A stretch of DNA of 64,000 nucleotides from Cohnella algarum. GTDB lineage: Bacteria > Bacillota > Bacilli > Paenibacillales > Paenibacillaceae. The notes under the pieces are model-generated. The model was not told the origin of the DNA, did not search any database, and saw only the letters and a list, made by a program, of their open reading frames with translations. A program made the position numbers and the translations under genes. Shown in pieces: positions 1-8,477 of the stretch. Location: NCBI RefSeq assembly GCF_016937515.1, contig NZ_JAFHKM010000002.1, forward strand, positions 310,001-374,000. The letters are read 5' to 3'. Position 1 is the first letter of the stretch. Every line of letters begins with the position of its first letter.

Positions 1-86
1 GAAATCGCGGGCAGCTTCAATCCGGTGCGTCCGCAGCGATTGTACTTCATGCCTTGATACCGTTCCTCGCTAGCCACATAAACCAT
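1..86 (-). CDS. Aldo/keto reductase, N-terminal fragment (cut by window edge)
   Basis: Only the first 28 codons are inside the window; the gene runs off its left edge. The ATG at 86 follows a GGAGAGGAGCAAGGAAC ribosome site. The visible start (MVYVASEERYQGMKYNRCGR, then TGLKLPAIS) resembles the N terminus of YghZ/MgrA-type aldo/keto reductases (L-glyceraldehyde 3-phosphate reductase family), NADPH-dependent carbonyl reductases of the cytosol. The gene starts 19 nt after the stop of the upstream radical SAM gene on the same strand, so the two are probably co-transcribed. The catalytic Tyr/Lys region is outside the window, so the substrate cannot be judged. Confidence 0.8.
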   Translation of the reverse strand, partial: MVYVASEERYQGMKYNRCGRTGLKLPAI

Positions 87-105
87 GTTCCTTGCTCCTC
101 TCCGG

Positions 106-1869
106 CTATTCGATAGTTTTGCCCGCTTCCGAAAGCTGTGCCTTGCCTAAGGGCGAAGGAAGCGCAAGCAATTGAGGCGGCGTTTCCTCTCCGCCGTAAA
201 GCACCGCGAGCAGCGTGCCGTTCTCCCGGTCGATGCGGCCTTCCCCCGACCAGGCGGCGTAATCGAACGGAACGTATTCGAGAACCGCCTTTTTCGCGAG
301 TTCCCTTTGATCCAAACCCAGCCGTTCCGCCGCCGCCTTCAAATGACCGGACCAGGCGTCCTTGTCCATTCGATCTTCCCACCAGATTTTGCGGGGCTTG
401 TATTTGTGCTGGAGGAAGTAATCGATTTTGAGCAATCCGAGCGTGACGTCAAGATCCAGGGCGGGGTTGGCATCCTCTTTCAGGAACGACCAGATCCGGA
501 CGAACAAGTCCTCCAGTTGATGCCCGATCCGCTGCCAGCCGCGTTCCTCCCAATAATCCCCGAACCGCTGAAAAAAGTCAAACGGCGACGGATACGCGCG
601 GCCGACCAAATATTCGATCGTGCGGTCCATCCGGTGCGCGTTCCAGTATTTTTCCAGCACATCCTCCACGCGCTTGATGCGGACGATATCGGAAAACGGC
701 ATCCGATCGTTGCCCAGCATTTCGTACGGGGCGCGATCCGAATAGACGTAGCCGTACTTGTCCGCGTCGATCCGCAGTCCCGTTCCCCGCAGCATTTTGA
801 GAAATCCGAGCTGCAGCTCCTCCGGCCGAAGCTCGAACACGTCGTTGAACGTTTTCCGGAACGTGTCGTAATCTTCGTGCGGCAGTCCGGCGATCAGGTC
901 GAGATGCTGGTCGATTTTGCCGCTTTCCTTGACTTTCGTTACCGTGCGAACAAGCTTCGTCCAGTTTTGCCGGCGCTTGACCGCCAGATTGGTCGGATCG
1001 TTCGTCGACTGCACGCCGATTTCGAACCGGAAAATGCCGGGCGGCGCGTGCTCCGCGAGAAAATCCAGCACCTCCGGCCGCATGATGTCGGCGGTGATTT
1101 CGAATTGAAACACGCAGCCCTTGTGGTTGTCGATCAAAAACCGGAAAATTTCCAGCGCGTAATCGCGCTTGATGTTGAACGTCCGGTCCACGAATTTGAT
1201 CAGCTTCGCCCCGCTGTCGATCAAATAGAGCAGATCGGATTTGACCCGGTCCATATCGAAATAGCGGACGCCCACCTCGATGCTCGACAGGCAGAACTGG
1301 CAGCTGAACGGGCAGCCCCGGCTCGTCTCGAAATAAACGACGCGATTTCCGAGCGACGGCAAATCCTCCTTGAAGCGGTAAGGCGAAGGGAGGGCATTCA
1401 GGTCGAGCTTCGGGCGTCCCGGATTGATGACCGTTTCGCCGTTTTTGCGGTAGGCGAGCCCGAACACGAAGTGGAACTTGCGGTCTCCCGCCAGCTCCCG
1501 CAGCAAATCCCGCAGCGTCTCCTCCCCCTCGCCCATGACGATGAAATCGACCGCGGGCAGCCGGTTCATCCAATACTCCGTATCGTAGGAAACCTCCGGG
1601 CCGCCAAGCACGATTTTGACGTCGGGCATCACCTTGCGCAGCATGTCGATGACGACGATCGTCTCTTCGATGTTCCAGATGTAGCAGGAGAACCCGATCA
1701 CGTCCGGCTTGCGGCGATACAAATCGGAGGCGATCGTCATCGCCGGATCTTTGATCGTGTATTCGGCGAGCTCGATGTCGAACTCGTCCCGACAATAAGC
1801 CTTGAGCACGCGCAAAGCCAGGGAAGTGTGAATGTATTTGGCGTTCAGCGTCGCCAGCACGACGTTCAT
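106..1869 (-). CDS. B12-binding domain radical SAM protein (DUF4080 type)
   Basis: A 587-aa protein. The N-terminal part (about 1-140) looks like a cobalamin-binding Rossmann domain (MNVVLATLNAKYIHTSLALR start, VIGFSCYIWN, LGGPEVSYD, GEGEETL). It is followed by a radical SAM core with the CxxxCxxC cluster motif at C186, C190 and C193 (GCPFSCQFC). The C-terminal 150 residues fit the DUF4080 region of this family. Such enzymes bind a 4Fe-4S cluster and S-adenosylmethionine; the substrate of this subfamily is not known to me. I chose the ATG at 1869, preceded by AAGAGG, over an in-frame TTG at 1887. It is followed at 19 nt by the aldo/keto reductase gene. Confidence 0.85.
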   Translation of the reverse strand: MNVVLATLNAKYIHTSLALRVLKAYCRDEFDIELAEYTIKDPAMTIASDLYRRKPDVIGFSCYIWNIEETIVVIDMLRKVMPDVKIVLGGPEVSYDTEYWMNRLPAVDFIVMGEGEETLRDLLRELAGDRKFHFVFGLAYRKNGETVINPGRPKLDLNALPSPYRFKEDLPSLGNRVVYFETSRGCPFSCQFCLSSIEVGVRYFDMDRVKSDLLYLIDSGAKLIKFVDRTFNIKRDYALEIFRFLIDNHKGCVFQFEITADIMRPEVLDFLAEHAPPGIFRFEIGVQSTNDPTNLAVKRRQNWTKLVRTVTKVKESGKIDQHLDLIAGLPHEDYDTFRKTFNDVFELRPEELQLGFLKMLRGTGLRIDADKYGYVYSDRAPYEMLGNDRMPFSDIVRIKRVEDVLEKYWNAHRMDRTIEYLVGRAYPSPFDFFQRFGDYWEERGWQRIGHQLEDLFVRIWSFLKEDANPALDLDVTLGLLKIDYFLQHKYKPRKIWWEDRMDKDAWSGHLKAAAERLGLDQRELAKKAVLEYVPFDYAAWSGEGRIDRENGTLLAVLYGGEETPPQLLALPSPLGKAQLSEAGKTIE

Positions 1870-2041
1870 GGCAGAACCTCTTTTCAAATCGAAGCATTCT
1901 CTTCATTGTACCGGAAATCGCGGCGAAAAAACAAAAAAAATCGATCCGCCGGTCGATGCGGGGGCAGGCGAAGCTTGGTTGGATTTTGTCCGATCAAAAC
2001 CGGTGTTTTCGCGAAACACGTCATCTTCGTTGCAAATAGTT

Positions 2042-2075
2042 AAAAAAAGACCGCTCCCGAAGCGCGGGAGCCGTC
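2042..2075 (-). terminator. Rho-independent terminator of the beta-glucosidase gene
   Basis: On the minus strand a stem (GACGGCTCCCG / CGGGAGCGGTC) with a short GC loop is followed by seven T. It starts 17 nt after the stop of the GH1 gene. Confidence 0.85.
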
Positions 2076-2091
2076 CCTTGTCAAATGGCTT

Positions 2092-3438
2092 TTACACGTC
2101 CAGCCCGCCGTCGGCGATGACCTGCCGGATGAAATAATAGCTGTCCTTCGGATAGCGCGCGAACGTCTCGTAATCGGTGTACACGATGCCGAAGCGTTTG
2201 CGGTAGCCTTCCGCCCACTCGAAATTGTCCAGCAGCGACCAGGCGAAATAACCCTTGAGCGGAACGCCCGATTCGATCAGCCGGTGGCACTGGATGAAGT
2301 GCTTGCGATAGTACTCGGTTCGCAGCTCGTCGTGCACCCGATGGTCGGCGGTCAACTCGTCCTCGTAGCAGGCGCCGTTTTCGGTAATGTAGATCGGCGT
2401 GTCCCCGTACTCGTCCTTCACCCACGACAGCACCTTGTACAGTCCGTCCGGATACACGTTCCAGTCCATGAACGTCTTGTCGAAGCCGAGCTGCACTTCC
2501 TCGCAGTCGAACAGGCCCTCGCCCTGCTTGTAGCGGCCGAAACCGCCGCTGTAATAGTTGACGCCGATAAAATCGATCGGCTGCGCGATCGTCTCCATAT
2601 CCCCCGGCTCGATCGGCACCTCGGCGCCCTTCTCGCGGAACCAGTCGACCATGAACGCCGGATACGTTCCCTTGAACGTCGGCTCCATAAACCACTCGTT
2701 GTTCCACGCCCGCTGCCGCCGCGCCGCCTCGACGTCTTCCTCGCGCGTCGTGTACGGTTCGTACCAGTACAGGTTGTGGGTGGTGCCGATTTCGCCCTTC
2801 ACGCCCAACGAGCGGAACTTTTTGACCGCCTCCCCGTGGGCCACCATGCAATTATGCGCAACCGTTACGGCCAGCTGCAGGTCTTTGTTGCCGGGAGCGT
2901 GGGCTCCCAGGTAGTTGGACAAAAACGAAACGCACCACGTCTCGTTAAACGTTATCCATTGCTTTACCTTTCCGTCGAATGCCTTGAACACCGTTTCCGC
3001 ATAGCGGACGAACGCGTCGATCGTATCCCGGTTCGCCCAGCCGCCCTTGTCCTGAAGCGCCTGCGGCAAATCCCAGTGATACAGCGTGACGCAAGGCTCG
3101 ATTCCGGCCGCCAGCAGCGCGTAAAGAACGCGCCGGTAATAATCCAGTCCTTCCGGATTGAGCTCGCCGTCCCCGGTCGGATATACGCGCGGCCAGGCGA
3201 TAGACAGCCGGTACGCTTTGACGCCGAGCCCCTTGAGCAGGGCGACGTCCTCCTCGTAGCGATGATAGCTGTCGCATGCCCTGTCGCCGTTGTCGTCGTT
3301 CGCCACCTTGCCGGGCGTATGGGAAAACGTATCCCAAATGGAAAGCCCTCTGCCGCCTTCCCGGTATGCCCCTTCGATTTGATAGGAAGCCGTTGCCGTC
3401 CCCCAGACGAAATCGGCCGGAAACGTTAATTTTGCCAT
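2092..3438 (-). CDS. bglA: GH1 family beta-glucosidase
   Basis: A 448-aa protein matching glycoside hydrolase family 1 over its full length. The N-terminal FPADFVWGTATASYQIEGA signature, the acid/base motif TFNE (E166) and the nucleophile motif ITENG (E353) are all present. These retaining enzymes cleave terminal beta-glucosides or related beta-glycosides. There is no signal peptide, so it should act in the cytosol on imported beta-glucosides. No phospho-sugar preference can be assigned from sequence alone. I chose the ATG at 3438, preceded by GGAGG at good spacing, over an in-frame upstream start. It appears monocistronic, with a strong terminator after it and a palindromic operator-like site before it, which suggests catabolite or LacI-type control. 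Confidence 0.93.
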   Translation of the reverse strand: MAKLTFPADFVWGTATASYQIEGAYREGGRGLSIWDTFSHTPGKVANDDNGDRACDSYHRYEEDVALLKGLGVKAYRLSIAWPRVYPTGDGELNPEGLDYYRRVLYALLAAGIEPCVTLYHWDLPQALQDKGGWANRDTIDAFVRYAETVFKAFDGKVKQWITFNETWCVSFLSNYLGAHAPGNKDLQLAVTVAHNCMVAHGEAVKKFRSLGVKGEIGTTHNLYWYEPYTTREEDVEAARRQRAWNNEWFMEPTFKGTYPAFMVDWFREKGAEVPIEPGDMETIAQPIDFIGVNYYSGGFGRYKQGEGLFDCEEVQLGFDKTFMDWNVYPDGLYKVLSWVKDEYGDTPIYITENGACYEDELTADHRVHDELRTEYYRKHFIQCHRLIESGVPLKGYFAWSLLDNFEWAEGYRKRFGIVYTDYETFARYPKDSYYFIRQVIADGGLDV

Positions 3439-3474
3439 CGATCCTACCTCCGCACAGAGAATAAATACGTGCAT

Positions 3475-3488
3475 GTAAAACGTTTTCT
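3475..3488 (-). promoter_or_regulatory. Operator-like palindrome upstream of bglA
   Basis: GTAAAACGTTTTCT is centred on the perfect palindrome AAAACGTTTT, 37-50 nt before the bglA ATG. It resembles cre or LacI-family operators with a central CG, but it lacks the leading TG of the cre consensus. Its binding protein is therefore uncertain. Confidence 0.4.
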
Positions 3489-3816
3489 ATCCCGATTTTA
3501 ACATGTTCCCGGGAAGAACGCCCGCTTTTTTCTGTGCGATTTTGCTTACTATTTATTCGGGTTAGGCGCTTTTTTCGGGGAGCTCCCGGGCGAGCGTCCC
3601 GATCGAGTCGAGAAATTCCTGCACGGCGGGAATGCCGCGTTCCAGCGCGTCTTCTCCCCGCTCGTACACGGCGCCTCCCGTCCCCTCCAGCAGCTATTGC
3701 GTTCGGCCCTCATTCGCCTTTGAATTGCAACGAAAGGAAAAATGCGTTAAAAAGAAAAGAGAATCGGCGCACGCCGTCCGGCGGCGGCAAGCAGGACAGA
3801 CGAAGGGGAGGACCGA
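3489..3816. other. Intergenic stretch between bglA and the hydrolase gene
   Basis: About 330 bases with no complete gene. On the minus strand it holds a coding-looking fragment (listed separately). The 3' end carries the GGGGAGG ribosome site of the hydrolase gene. No convincing promoter was found by eye. Confidence 0.5.
3562..3693 (-). pseudogene. Possible 3' remnant of an unidentified gene
   Basis: After an in-frame TAG at 3694-3696 the minus strand reads about 43 codons with protein-like composition, ending EFLDSIGTLARELPEKSA and TAA. No start codon with a ribosome site precedes it. The piece looks like the C terminus of a lost gene, but the family is not recognised. A chance open frame in GC-rich DNA is also possible. 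Confidence 0.25.
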
Positions 3817-4671
3817 ATGGACAACCGAAGCTACGAGTGGGTATTGGCCGACGGCAGCCGCATGTTTGCGTGCGAATGGAGACCCGGCGAACGCGCTTCC
3901 GTCCGCGGCGTCGTCGCCATCGTGCACGGGATGGGGGAGCATATCGGGCGCTATGCGCATGTCGCCGAGACGCTTACGGAAGCCGGGTTCGCGGTGTTCG
4001 GCTTCGACCAGCGCGGACACGGACGCACGGCCGGAAGACGGGGGCATACGCCTTCCTACGAAGCCCTGTTCGAAGGAGTGGACCGCATGCTGGACGACGC
4101 GAGGCGGAGCTGTCCGGGGGTCCCTTTGTTTTTGTACGGGCACAGCATGGGCGGAAACGTGACGCTGAACTACGTGCTGCGCCGCAAGCCGGCCATCGCG
4201 GGCGCCATCGTCACGAGCCCCTGGCTTACGCTTTCCTTCAGTCCCCCGCCGCTGCAGGTCGTCGTCGGGCGAATGCTGGAACGAATCCGGCCGACCTTTT
4301 CCAACAATCGGCCGATGATTCCCGAGCGATTGAGCTCCGATCCCGACATGATTCGCCGGCTGAAGGAGGATCCGCTCGGACACGGCCTGATCAGCGCCGC
4401 TTTTTTCTTCGGCGTGCAGCGGGCCGGGCTGTGGGCGCTCCAGCATGCGGGGGATCTGTCCGTCCCGCTGCTGCTCATGCACGGAGACGACGATAAAGTC
4501 ACGTCCTTCGTTTCCAGCGCGCGATTCGCAAACGCCGCCGGACCGCTGTGCTCCTTCCGGGAATGGCCGGGCTTCAAGCACGAGCTGCACAACGAAACCG
4601 GGCGGGAGCGGGTTTTCGCCGCGATCAGGGATTGGCTGGACGAACGCATGGGCGCGGAACGCTTGTCCTAA
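3817..4671 (+). CDS. Alpha/beta hydrolase, monoacylglycerol lipase/lysophospholipase type
   Basis: A 284-aa cytosolic protein of the serine aminopeptidase S33 (Hydrolase_4) group. The oxyanion segment (VHGMGEHIGRYAHVAETL) and the nucleophile elbow GHSMGG with Ser100 are clear. An Asp in MHGDDDKV and a His in GFKHELHNE complete the triad. This layout is that of monoacylglycerol lipases and lysophospholipases, which hydrolyse fatty acyl esters; the real substrate is unknown. The ATG follows GGGGAGG at good spacing. The next gene on the same strand starts 88 nt later, so it may have its own promoter. Confidence 0.88.
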   Translation: MDNRSYEWVLADGSRMFACEWRPGERASVRGVVAIVHGMGEHIGRYAHVAETLTEAGFAVFGFDQRGHGRTAGRRGHTPSYEALFEGVDRMLDDARRSCPGVPLFLYGHSMGGNVTLNYVLRRKPAIAGAIVTSPWLTLSFSPPPLQVVVGRMLERIRPTFSNNRPMIPERLSSDPDMIRRLKEDPLGHGLISAAFFFGVQRAGLWALQHAGDLSVPLLLMHGDDDKVTSFVSSARFANAAGPLCSFREWPGFKHELHNETGRERVFAAIRDWLDERMGAERLS

Positions 4672-4759
4672 GCCCGTCAGCCCCCTCTGTACCATCCCCG
4701 TCCGTTCCGGTACAATCTATGGAGAGAACGATAAGAGAAAAAGGAGAGAACCGGAACCG

Positions 4760-5563
4760 ATGACAACGTATAAATTGGTGGCCATGGACCTTGACGACAG
4801 CTTGCTGAGAGACGATTTAACCGTCAGCGACGAGACGAAAGCGGCCATGGCCGCAGCGATTGCGAAAGGGGCGCACCTGACGATCGCGACCGGCCGCATG
4901 TTCGCTTCCGCCAAGCGGGTAGCCGAGCAGGTCGGCATCAACGTCCCCATCATTACGTATCAAGGCTCGCTCATTCGCAACCTGCTCGATCCGCAGGTGC
5001 TGTACGAGCGTTTCGTGCCTCGGGAAGTCGCCCGCAAGCTGTACGACTATACGCGCGAACGCGGGCTTCACCTGCAAACGTACATCCGCGACCGGCTGTA
5101 CGCCTTCGACGAAGGCGACAAGATTGTCGCTTATGCCCGGCAATCCGGCATTCCCTATACCGTGGAGCCCGATTTCGACCGGCTGCCGGCGGGAGATCAT
5201 ATCAAGCTGATGATCATCGACGAGCCGGAGCGGCTGCTCGAGCTGGCCCCCGTCCTCCGGCCGATCGTCGGAGAAGACGTCCATGTGACGACCTCGAAGC
5301 CGCACTATCTGGAATTCGTGCACCGCGAAGCGACCAAAGGCCACGCGCTCCGCTTTCTCGCGGAGCATTACGGAATCCCGATGGAGCAGACGATCGCCAT
5401 CGGGGACGCCTGGAACGACCGCGAGATGATCGAAGCGGCCGGTCTCGGCGTCGCGATGGCCAACGCCGTGCCCGCGCTGCGGGAGCTGGCCGATTTCGTT
5501 ACGCTCGGCAACAACGAGGACGGCGTCCGCCACGTGCTGGAGAAATTCATTTTGAACGCCTGA
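4760..5563 (+). CDS. Cof-type HAD-IIB family phosphatase
   Basis: A 267-aa haloacid dehalogenase superfamily enzyme. Motif I is DLDDSLL (D10 nucleophile, D12 acid/base), a Thr in TIATGRMFASA is motif II, and the C-terminal GDAWNDREMI is motif IV. The cap between them is of the Cof (C2B) type. These proteins remove phosphate from sugar phosphates, nucleotides or cofactors in the cytosol; the individual substrate cannot be read from sequence. I chose the ATG at 4760 after AAGGAGAG. A TACAAT box at 4711-4716 may be its -10 element. It ends at a bidirectional terminator shared with the convergent GNAT gene. Confidence 0.9.
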   Translation: MTTYKLVAMDLDDSLLRDDLTVSDETKAAMAAAIAKGAHLTIATGRMFASAKRVAEQVGINVPIITYQGSLIRNLLDPQVLYERFVPREVARKLYDYTRERGLHLQTYIRDRLYAFDEGDKIVAYARQSGIPYTVEPDFDRLPAGDHIKLMIIDEPERLLELAPVLRPIVGEDVHVTTSKPHYLEFVHREATKGHALRFLAEHYGIPMEQTIAIGDAWNDREMIEAAGLGVAMANAVPALRELADFVTLGNNEDGVRHVLEKFILNA

Positions 5564-5576
5564 AACGCAAGCGAAA

Positions 5577-5613
5577 AGCCCCCGCGGCGCCGAATACGGC
5601 GGCACGCGGGGCT
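5577..5613. terminator. Bidirectional terminator between HAD and GNAT genes
   Basis: A GC-rich stem (AGCCCCCGCG / CGCGGGGCT) is followed by a T-rich stretch on the plus strand. It sits between the stops of two convergent genes. Confidence 0.7.
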
Positions 5614-5621
5614 TGATCTTT

Positions 5622-6686
5622 TTATTTCGGTCCGAGAGGCTTCTCCAGCGTCAGAAACTTGACCGTGCCGGCCGGGCGCACGACAAGCTCCTGGTCCGCG
5701 ACCTCATAGCCCATGTTCTCGTACATGACGAGGTTCTTATGTACGGTTTGCCGAACTTTGCAGCGGCTGATTTCCGCGCCTTTGGCGACGCCCTGGCGTT
5801 CGCCCCATTCCATGAGCTTCCGGGCGTAGCCGCGCTTGCGCCGGGACGGAACGACCGACAGCCGGGAAAATACGACCGCGTTGCCCTCGAACCGGTACCT
5901 GACCGCTCCGACGGCGGTTTCGTCCTCGTACAGAATGCCGGCGAATTCCTTCTCCTCTTCGAGCAGGGCGCGGATTTGGCCGGCCGTTTCCTCGAGCGCG
6001 CTCGAAGGCGGCACCGCCACCCGGTATTCCTCGAAAGCGGCTTGAGTGACCGCGTACAGCTCGTCCGCGTCTTCCGGACCGGCATTCCGGATTTCGATAT
6101 CCGGGTTCGCTCTCGGCTTCGGTTCGGAGTTGGCGGCCGGCTGCGGATCCGGGAGCTTATCGCGCGCGCTCGTTCCGGCCGAGGCTGCCGGCACTGCGTC
6201 CGCTTCGTCTTCCGCGGCCTCTCCCGTCACGTCGATCGGAGCCGCCTGCCTGCCGGGCGAAACGCCGGGCGCCGAAGCCGCTCCTTCGAAATAAAGGCGA
6301 GCGGGGCGCAGCAGAAGCAGCACGACAATGATTAGCGACAGCAGCAGCTGAAGCGGGTTGTTGGACGAAAACCAGAACACGACGAGCGACAAGACGATCG
6401 CAAGCATTCTCTTTTTCCTGGCGATGGCGACGAGCGTCAGAATGATCCCCAAAATCGAAGGCGCCAGATTGACCGCCACGACGCCGAGATGCTGGGGTCT
6501 ATACTCTTCCGGATTATCAAAGCCGAACATCGTCGTTATCGTATTGGCCTTGTATTCGTTCCATCCGCTCCAGGCGCCGTCCGGAACGACGAGCAAAAGC
6601 GTGGCGACAATAAGGATAAAGGCGAATAAAGCCAGTTTGAAATAAAGAAGCAGCTGCACGATGCGGATGGAATTCGGTTTAGCCAA
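5622..6686 (-). CDS. Membrane protein with C-terminal GNAT acetyltransferase domain
   Basis: A 354-aa protein with two parts. Residues 1 to about 120 hold four hydrophobic segments (for example IRIVQLLLYFKLALFAFILI and MLAIVLSLVVFWF). An Ala/Pro/Glu-rich linker of about 50 residues follows. The last 160 residues form a GNAT domain (DADELYAVTQAAFEEYR, VGAVRYRF, and the acetyl-CoA loop VPSRRKRGYARKLMEWGE). GNAT enzymes transfer an acetyl group from acetyl-CoA to an amine; here the domain would be tethered to the membrane on the inside. I chose the TTG at 6686 because AGGGGG lies 8 nt before it. The substrate is unknown. It is followed by the terminator shared with the HAD gene. Confidence 0.8.
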   Translation of the reverse strand: MAKPNSIRIVQLLLYFKLALFAFILIVATLLLVVPDGAWSGWNEYKANTITTMFGFDNPEEYRPQHLGVVAVNLAPSILGIILTLVAIARKKRMLAIVLSLVVFWFSSNNPLQLLLSLIIVVLLLLRPARLYFEGAASAPGVSPGRQAAPIDVTGEAAEDEADAVPAASAGTSARDKLPDPQPAANSEPKPRANPDIEIRNAGPEDADELYAVTQAAFEEYRVAVPPSSALEETAGQIRALLEEEKEFAGILYEDETAVGAVRYRFEGNAVVFSRLSVVPSRRKRGYARKLMEWGERQGVAKGAEISRCKVRQTVHKNLVMYENMGYEVADQELVVRPAGTVKFLTLEKPLGPK

Positions 6687-6785
6687 TGGAAAACCCCCTG
6701 AAATTTTTGGACGAATGAATGTTTCCAATCTACAGTATACGTGCGAGAAAGCGCTACGTTTCAGTATCCGCGAAGCGACGGCGGA

Positions 6786-7163
6786 TCATCCGTCCTTTTC
6801 GCCCCTTTTCTTCCTTTTTCGGTCGTGCTCCCGCTTTTCTTTCAACAACCGGAACATTTCGAGGCTGTCCAGAAGATAACGGGCTTCTTCGTCGGTAAGG
6901 TTTTCCCGGATGCCTCCCACGCAAATTCGGTTGCCGGCTTCCTCGCCGCTTTCGGCCTTCTTCCCGCCGGCGAGCAGCCAATCGAGCGACACTTCGTATA
7001 GCGATGCCATTTCCCGCAAAATGTCGTTGTCCGGCTGGGACTTGTTGTTTTCGTACTTCGAAATCGTCGTAAAATCGATTCCCAGCTTGTCCGCAACTTC
7101 GTTCTGGGTCATCCGTTTCCGGTTGCGGGCTTGCTTGAGCCGGGTTCCGAACGTTTCGGCCAT
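6786..7163 (-). CDS. XRE family transcriptional regulator
   Basis: A 125-aa protein. Residues 5-65 form a clear Cro/C1-type helix-turn-helix (FGTRLKQARNRKRMTQNEVA, then LGIDFTTISKYENNKSQPDN). A short linker and a charged helical tail (EARYLLDSLEMFRLLKEKRE and a Lys/Arg-rich end) follow. It is the size of simple repressors that act as dimers. I chose the ATG at 7163, with AAAGGGGCGG upstream, over a GTG two codons earlier. A promoter with TTGACA lies about 75-100 nt upstream. No obvious target operon; the membrane GNAT gene lies next downstream on the same strand, 99 nt away. Confidence 0.88.
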   Translation of the reverse strand: MAETFGTRLKQARNRKRMTQNEVADKLGIDFTTISKYENNKSQPDNDILREMASLYEVSLDWLLAGGKKAESGEEAGNRICVGGIRENLTDEEARYLLDSLEMFRLLKEKREHDRKRKKRGEKDG

Positions 7164-7235
7164 CGGCACCGCCCCTTTAAAAATAGTATAAAAGATTTAG
7201 TTCCGGGTCCAAATAAAGATGAAGAATTTTCAATA

Positions 7236-7263
7236 ATATTAACCGCTATTGCCGTAATGTCAA
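7236..7263 (-). promoter_or_regulatory. Promoter of the XRE regulator gene
   Basis: On the minus strand, TTGACA (7258-7263), a 16-nt spacer and TAATAT (7236-7241) match sigma-A elements. The leader before the ATG is about 70 nt and AT-rich. Confidence 0.55.
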
Positions 7264-7290
7264 GTTTTTCCGGACACCGGCGGCCAACGC

Positions 7291-7323
7291 AAAAATAAAA
7301 AAGAGCGCCCCTGAGGGCGGCTC
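7291..7323 (-). terminator. Terminator of the sulfate transport operon
   Basis: On the minus strand GAGCCGCCC-TCAG-GGGCGCTC is followed by TTTTTTATTTTT. It lies 15 nt after the stop of the sulfate-binding protein gene. Confidence 0.85.
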
Positions 7324-7337
7324 CCGAAGCCTTGCGA

Positions 7338-8426
7338 TTAAATTCCCGCGAGCACCTGGTACCAGACGCCGCGGCTCGAATACAGCGTTTCCCGTACTTC
7401 GTCCCAGCCGCCCAGGTAGCCGATGTCGAACAAATCGTCCGGCTGCCGGAATTCGTCCTTCCAGTTGGCCGCCGTTTCTTCGTGCACCGGGCGAAACCCG
7501 TGCTCGGCGAAAATTTGCTGGGCCTGCTCCCCGTGAAGGAAGGCGACGAACGCGTCGGCAACCTCCCGCACGCCGTGGCGATCCGCATTGACGTCGACGA
7601 CGGCGGCCGGATTCTCGATCAGAATCGTCCGGCTCGGCGTCACGATGTCGTAATCGACGCCCTGGGCCATACGCGCGAGCAGCTCGTTCTCGTAAGTGAC
7701 GATAACGTCGCCGACGCCGTACTCGAAAGCCGCCATCGACGCGCGCCCGCTTTTATCCATCGATTCGATGTTGCGGTGCACGTCTTCCAGAAACCGCTTC
7801 GCGTAAGCGGGGTCTTTGGCGCCCGTCTCCTCCTCCGACTTCTTCAGCCCGTAGCCGTACAGCGCGTTGATATCCCATTGCGCACCGCCTGACGTTTTCG
7901 GATTCGGATAGAGCACCTTCACGTCGTCGCGCGTCAAATCGTCGAAGTCGGAAATGCCGAGCGGGTTGCCCGGGCGCGTTCCCATCACCACGATCGAACG
8001 CGTGATCATGCCGCCGTTGTCCGAATCGTCCTTCCAGTTCGCGCGCATGAAGCCGGCGTTTGCGACTTTGTCCATGTCGCCTTCCATCGACAGCACGGCG
8101 ACGTCCGCCTCGAAGCCGCCGGCGATCGAGCGCGCCTGCGTCCCCGACGCTTCGTAAGATTCCTGAAACCTGACGTCCTGCCCCGTCTTCGCTTTCCATT
8201 GTTCGCGAAAAAGCGGCATAATTTCCTGCAGGGCGTCCTTGGCGACGGAGTACGCCCCGACGACAAGCGTCACGCCGCCTTGCTCGCCCCCGCCGGATCC
8301 GGTCGTCCCCGAGGACGGCCCGCCGCCGCCGCATCCGGCAATCGTGCCCAACAGCAATATGAATGCGCCCCATCCGGCTAGTCCGACTTTCCGTCGGCGG
8401 AATGGCGCGCGGCTTCCCCGTCTCAT
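7338..8426 (-). CDS. sbp: Sulfate/thiosulfate ABC transporter substrate-binding lipoprotein
   Basis: A 362-aa exported lipoprotein. A basic N terminus and hydrophobic segment end in the lipobox IAGC (C32), then a Gly/Ser-rich linker. The mature part carries sulfate-binding features: LVVGAYSVAKDALQEIMPLF, SYEASGTQARSI and TYENELLARMAQG. It captures sulfate (or thiosulfate) outside the membrane and hands it to CysT/CysW. The ATG at 8426 follows AAGGAGG. It is the last gene of the operon, 51 nt after cysA, and is followed by a terminator. In many bacteria the binding protein comes first, so this order is a little unusual. Confidence 0.9.
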   Translation of the reverse strand: MRRGSRAPFRRRKVGLAGWGAFILLLGTIAGCGGGGPSSGTTGSGGGEQGGVTLVVGAYSVAKDALQEIMPLFREQWKAKTGQDVRFQESYEASGTQARSIAGGFEADVAVLSMEGDMDKVANAGFMRANWKDDSDNGGMITRSIVVMGTRPGNPLGISDFDDLTRDDVKVLYPNPKTSGGAQWDINALYGYGLKKSEEETGAKDPAYAKRFLEDVHRNIESMDKSGRASMAAFEYGVGDVIVTYENELLARMAQGVDYDIVTPSRTILIENPAAVVDVNADRHGVREVADAFVAFLHGEQAQQIFAEHGFRPVHEETAANWKDEFRQPDDLFDIGYLGGWDEVRETLYSSRGVWYQVLAGI

Positions 8427-8477
8427 TCCGTTTCCTCCTTGCGGTGCCTTCGAAGGCTCCCGCCGCCCGTCGATCGT

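Noticed and set aside
172..2043. 623-codon open frame on the plus strand opposite the radical SAM gene
   Set aside because: Arg/Val/Asp-rich shadow of the minus-strand gene; no ribosome site and no domain motifs.
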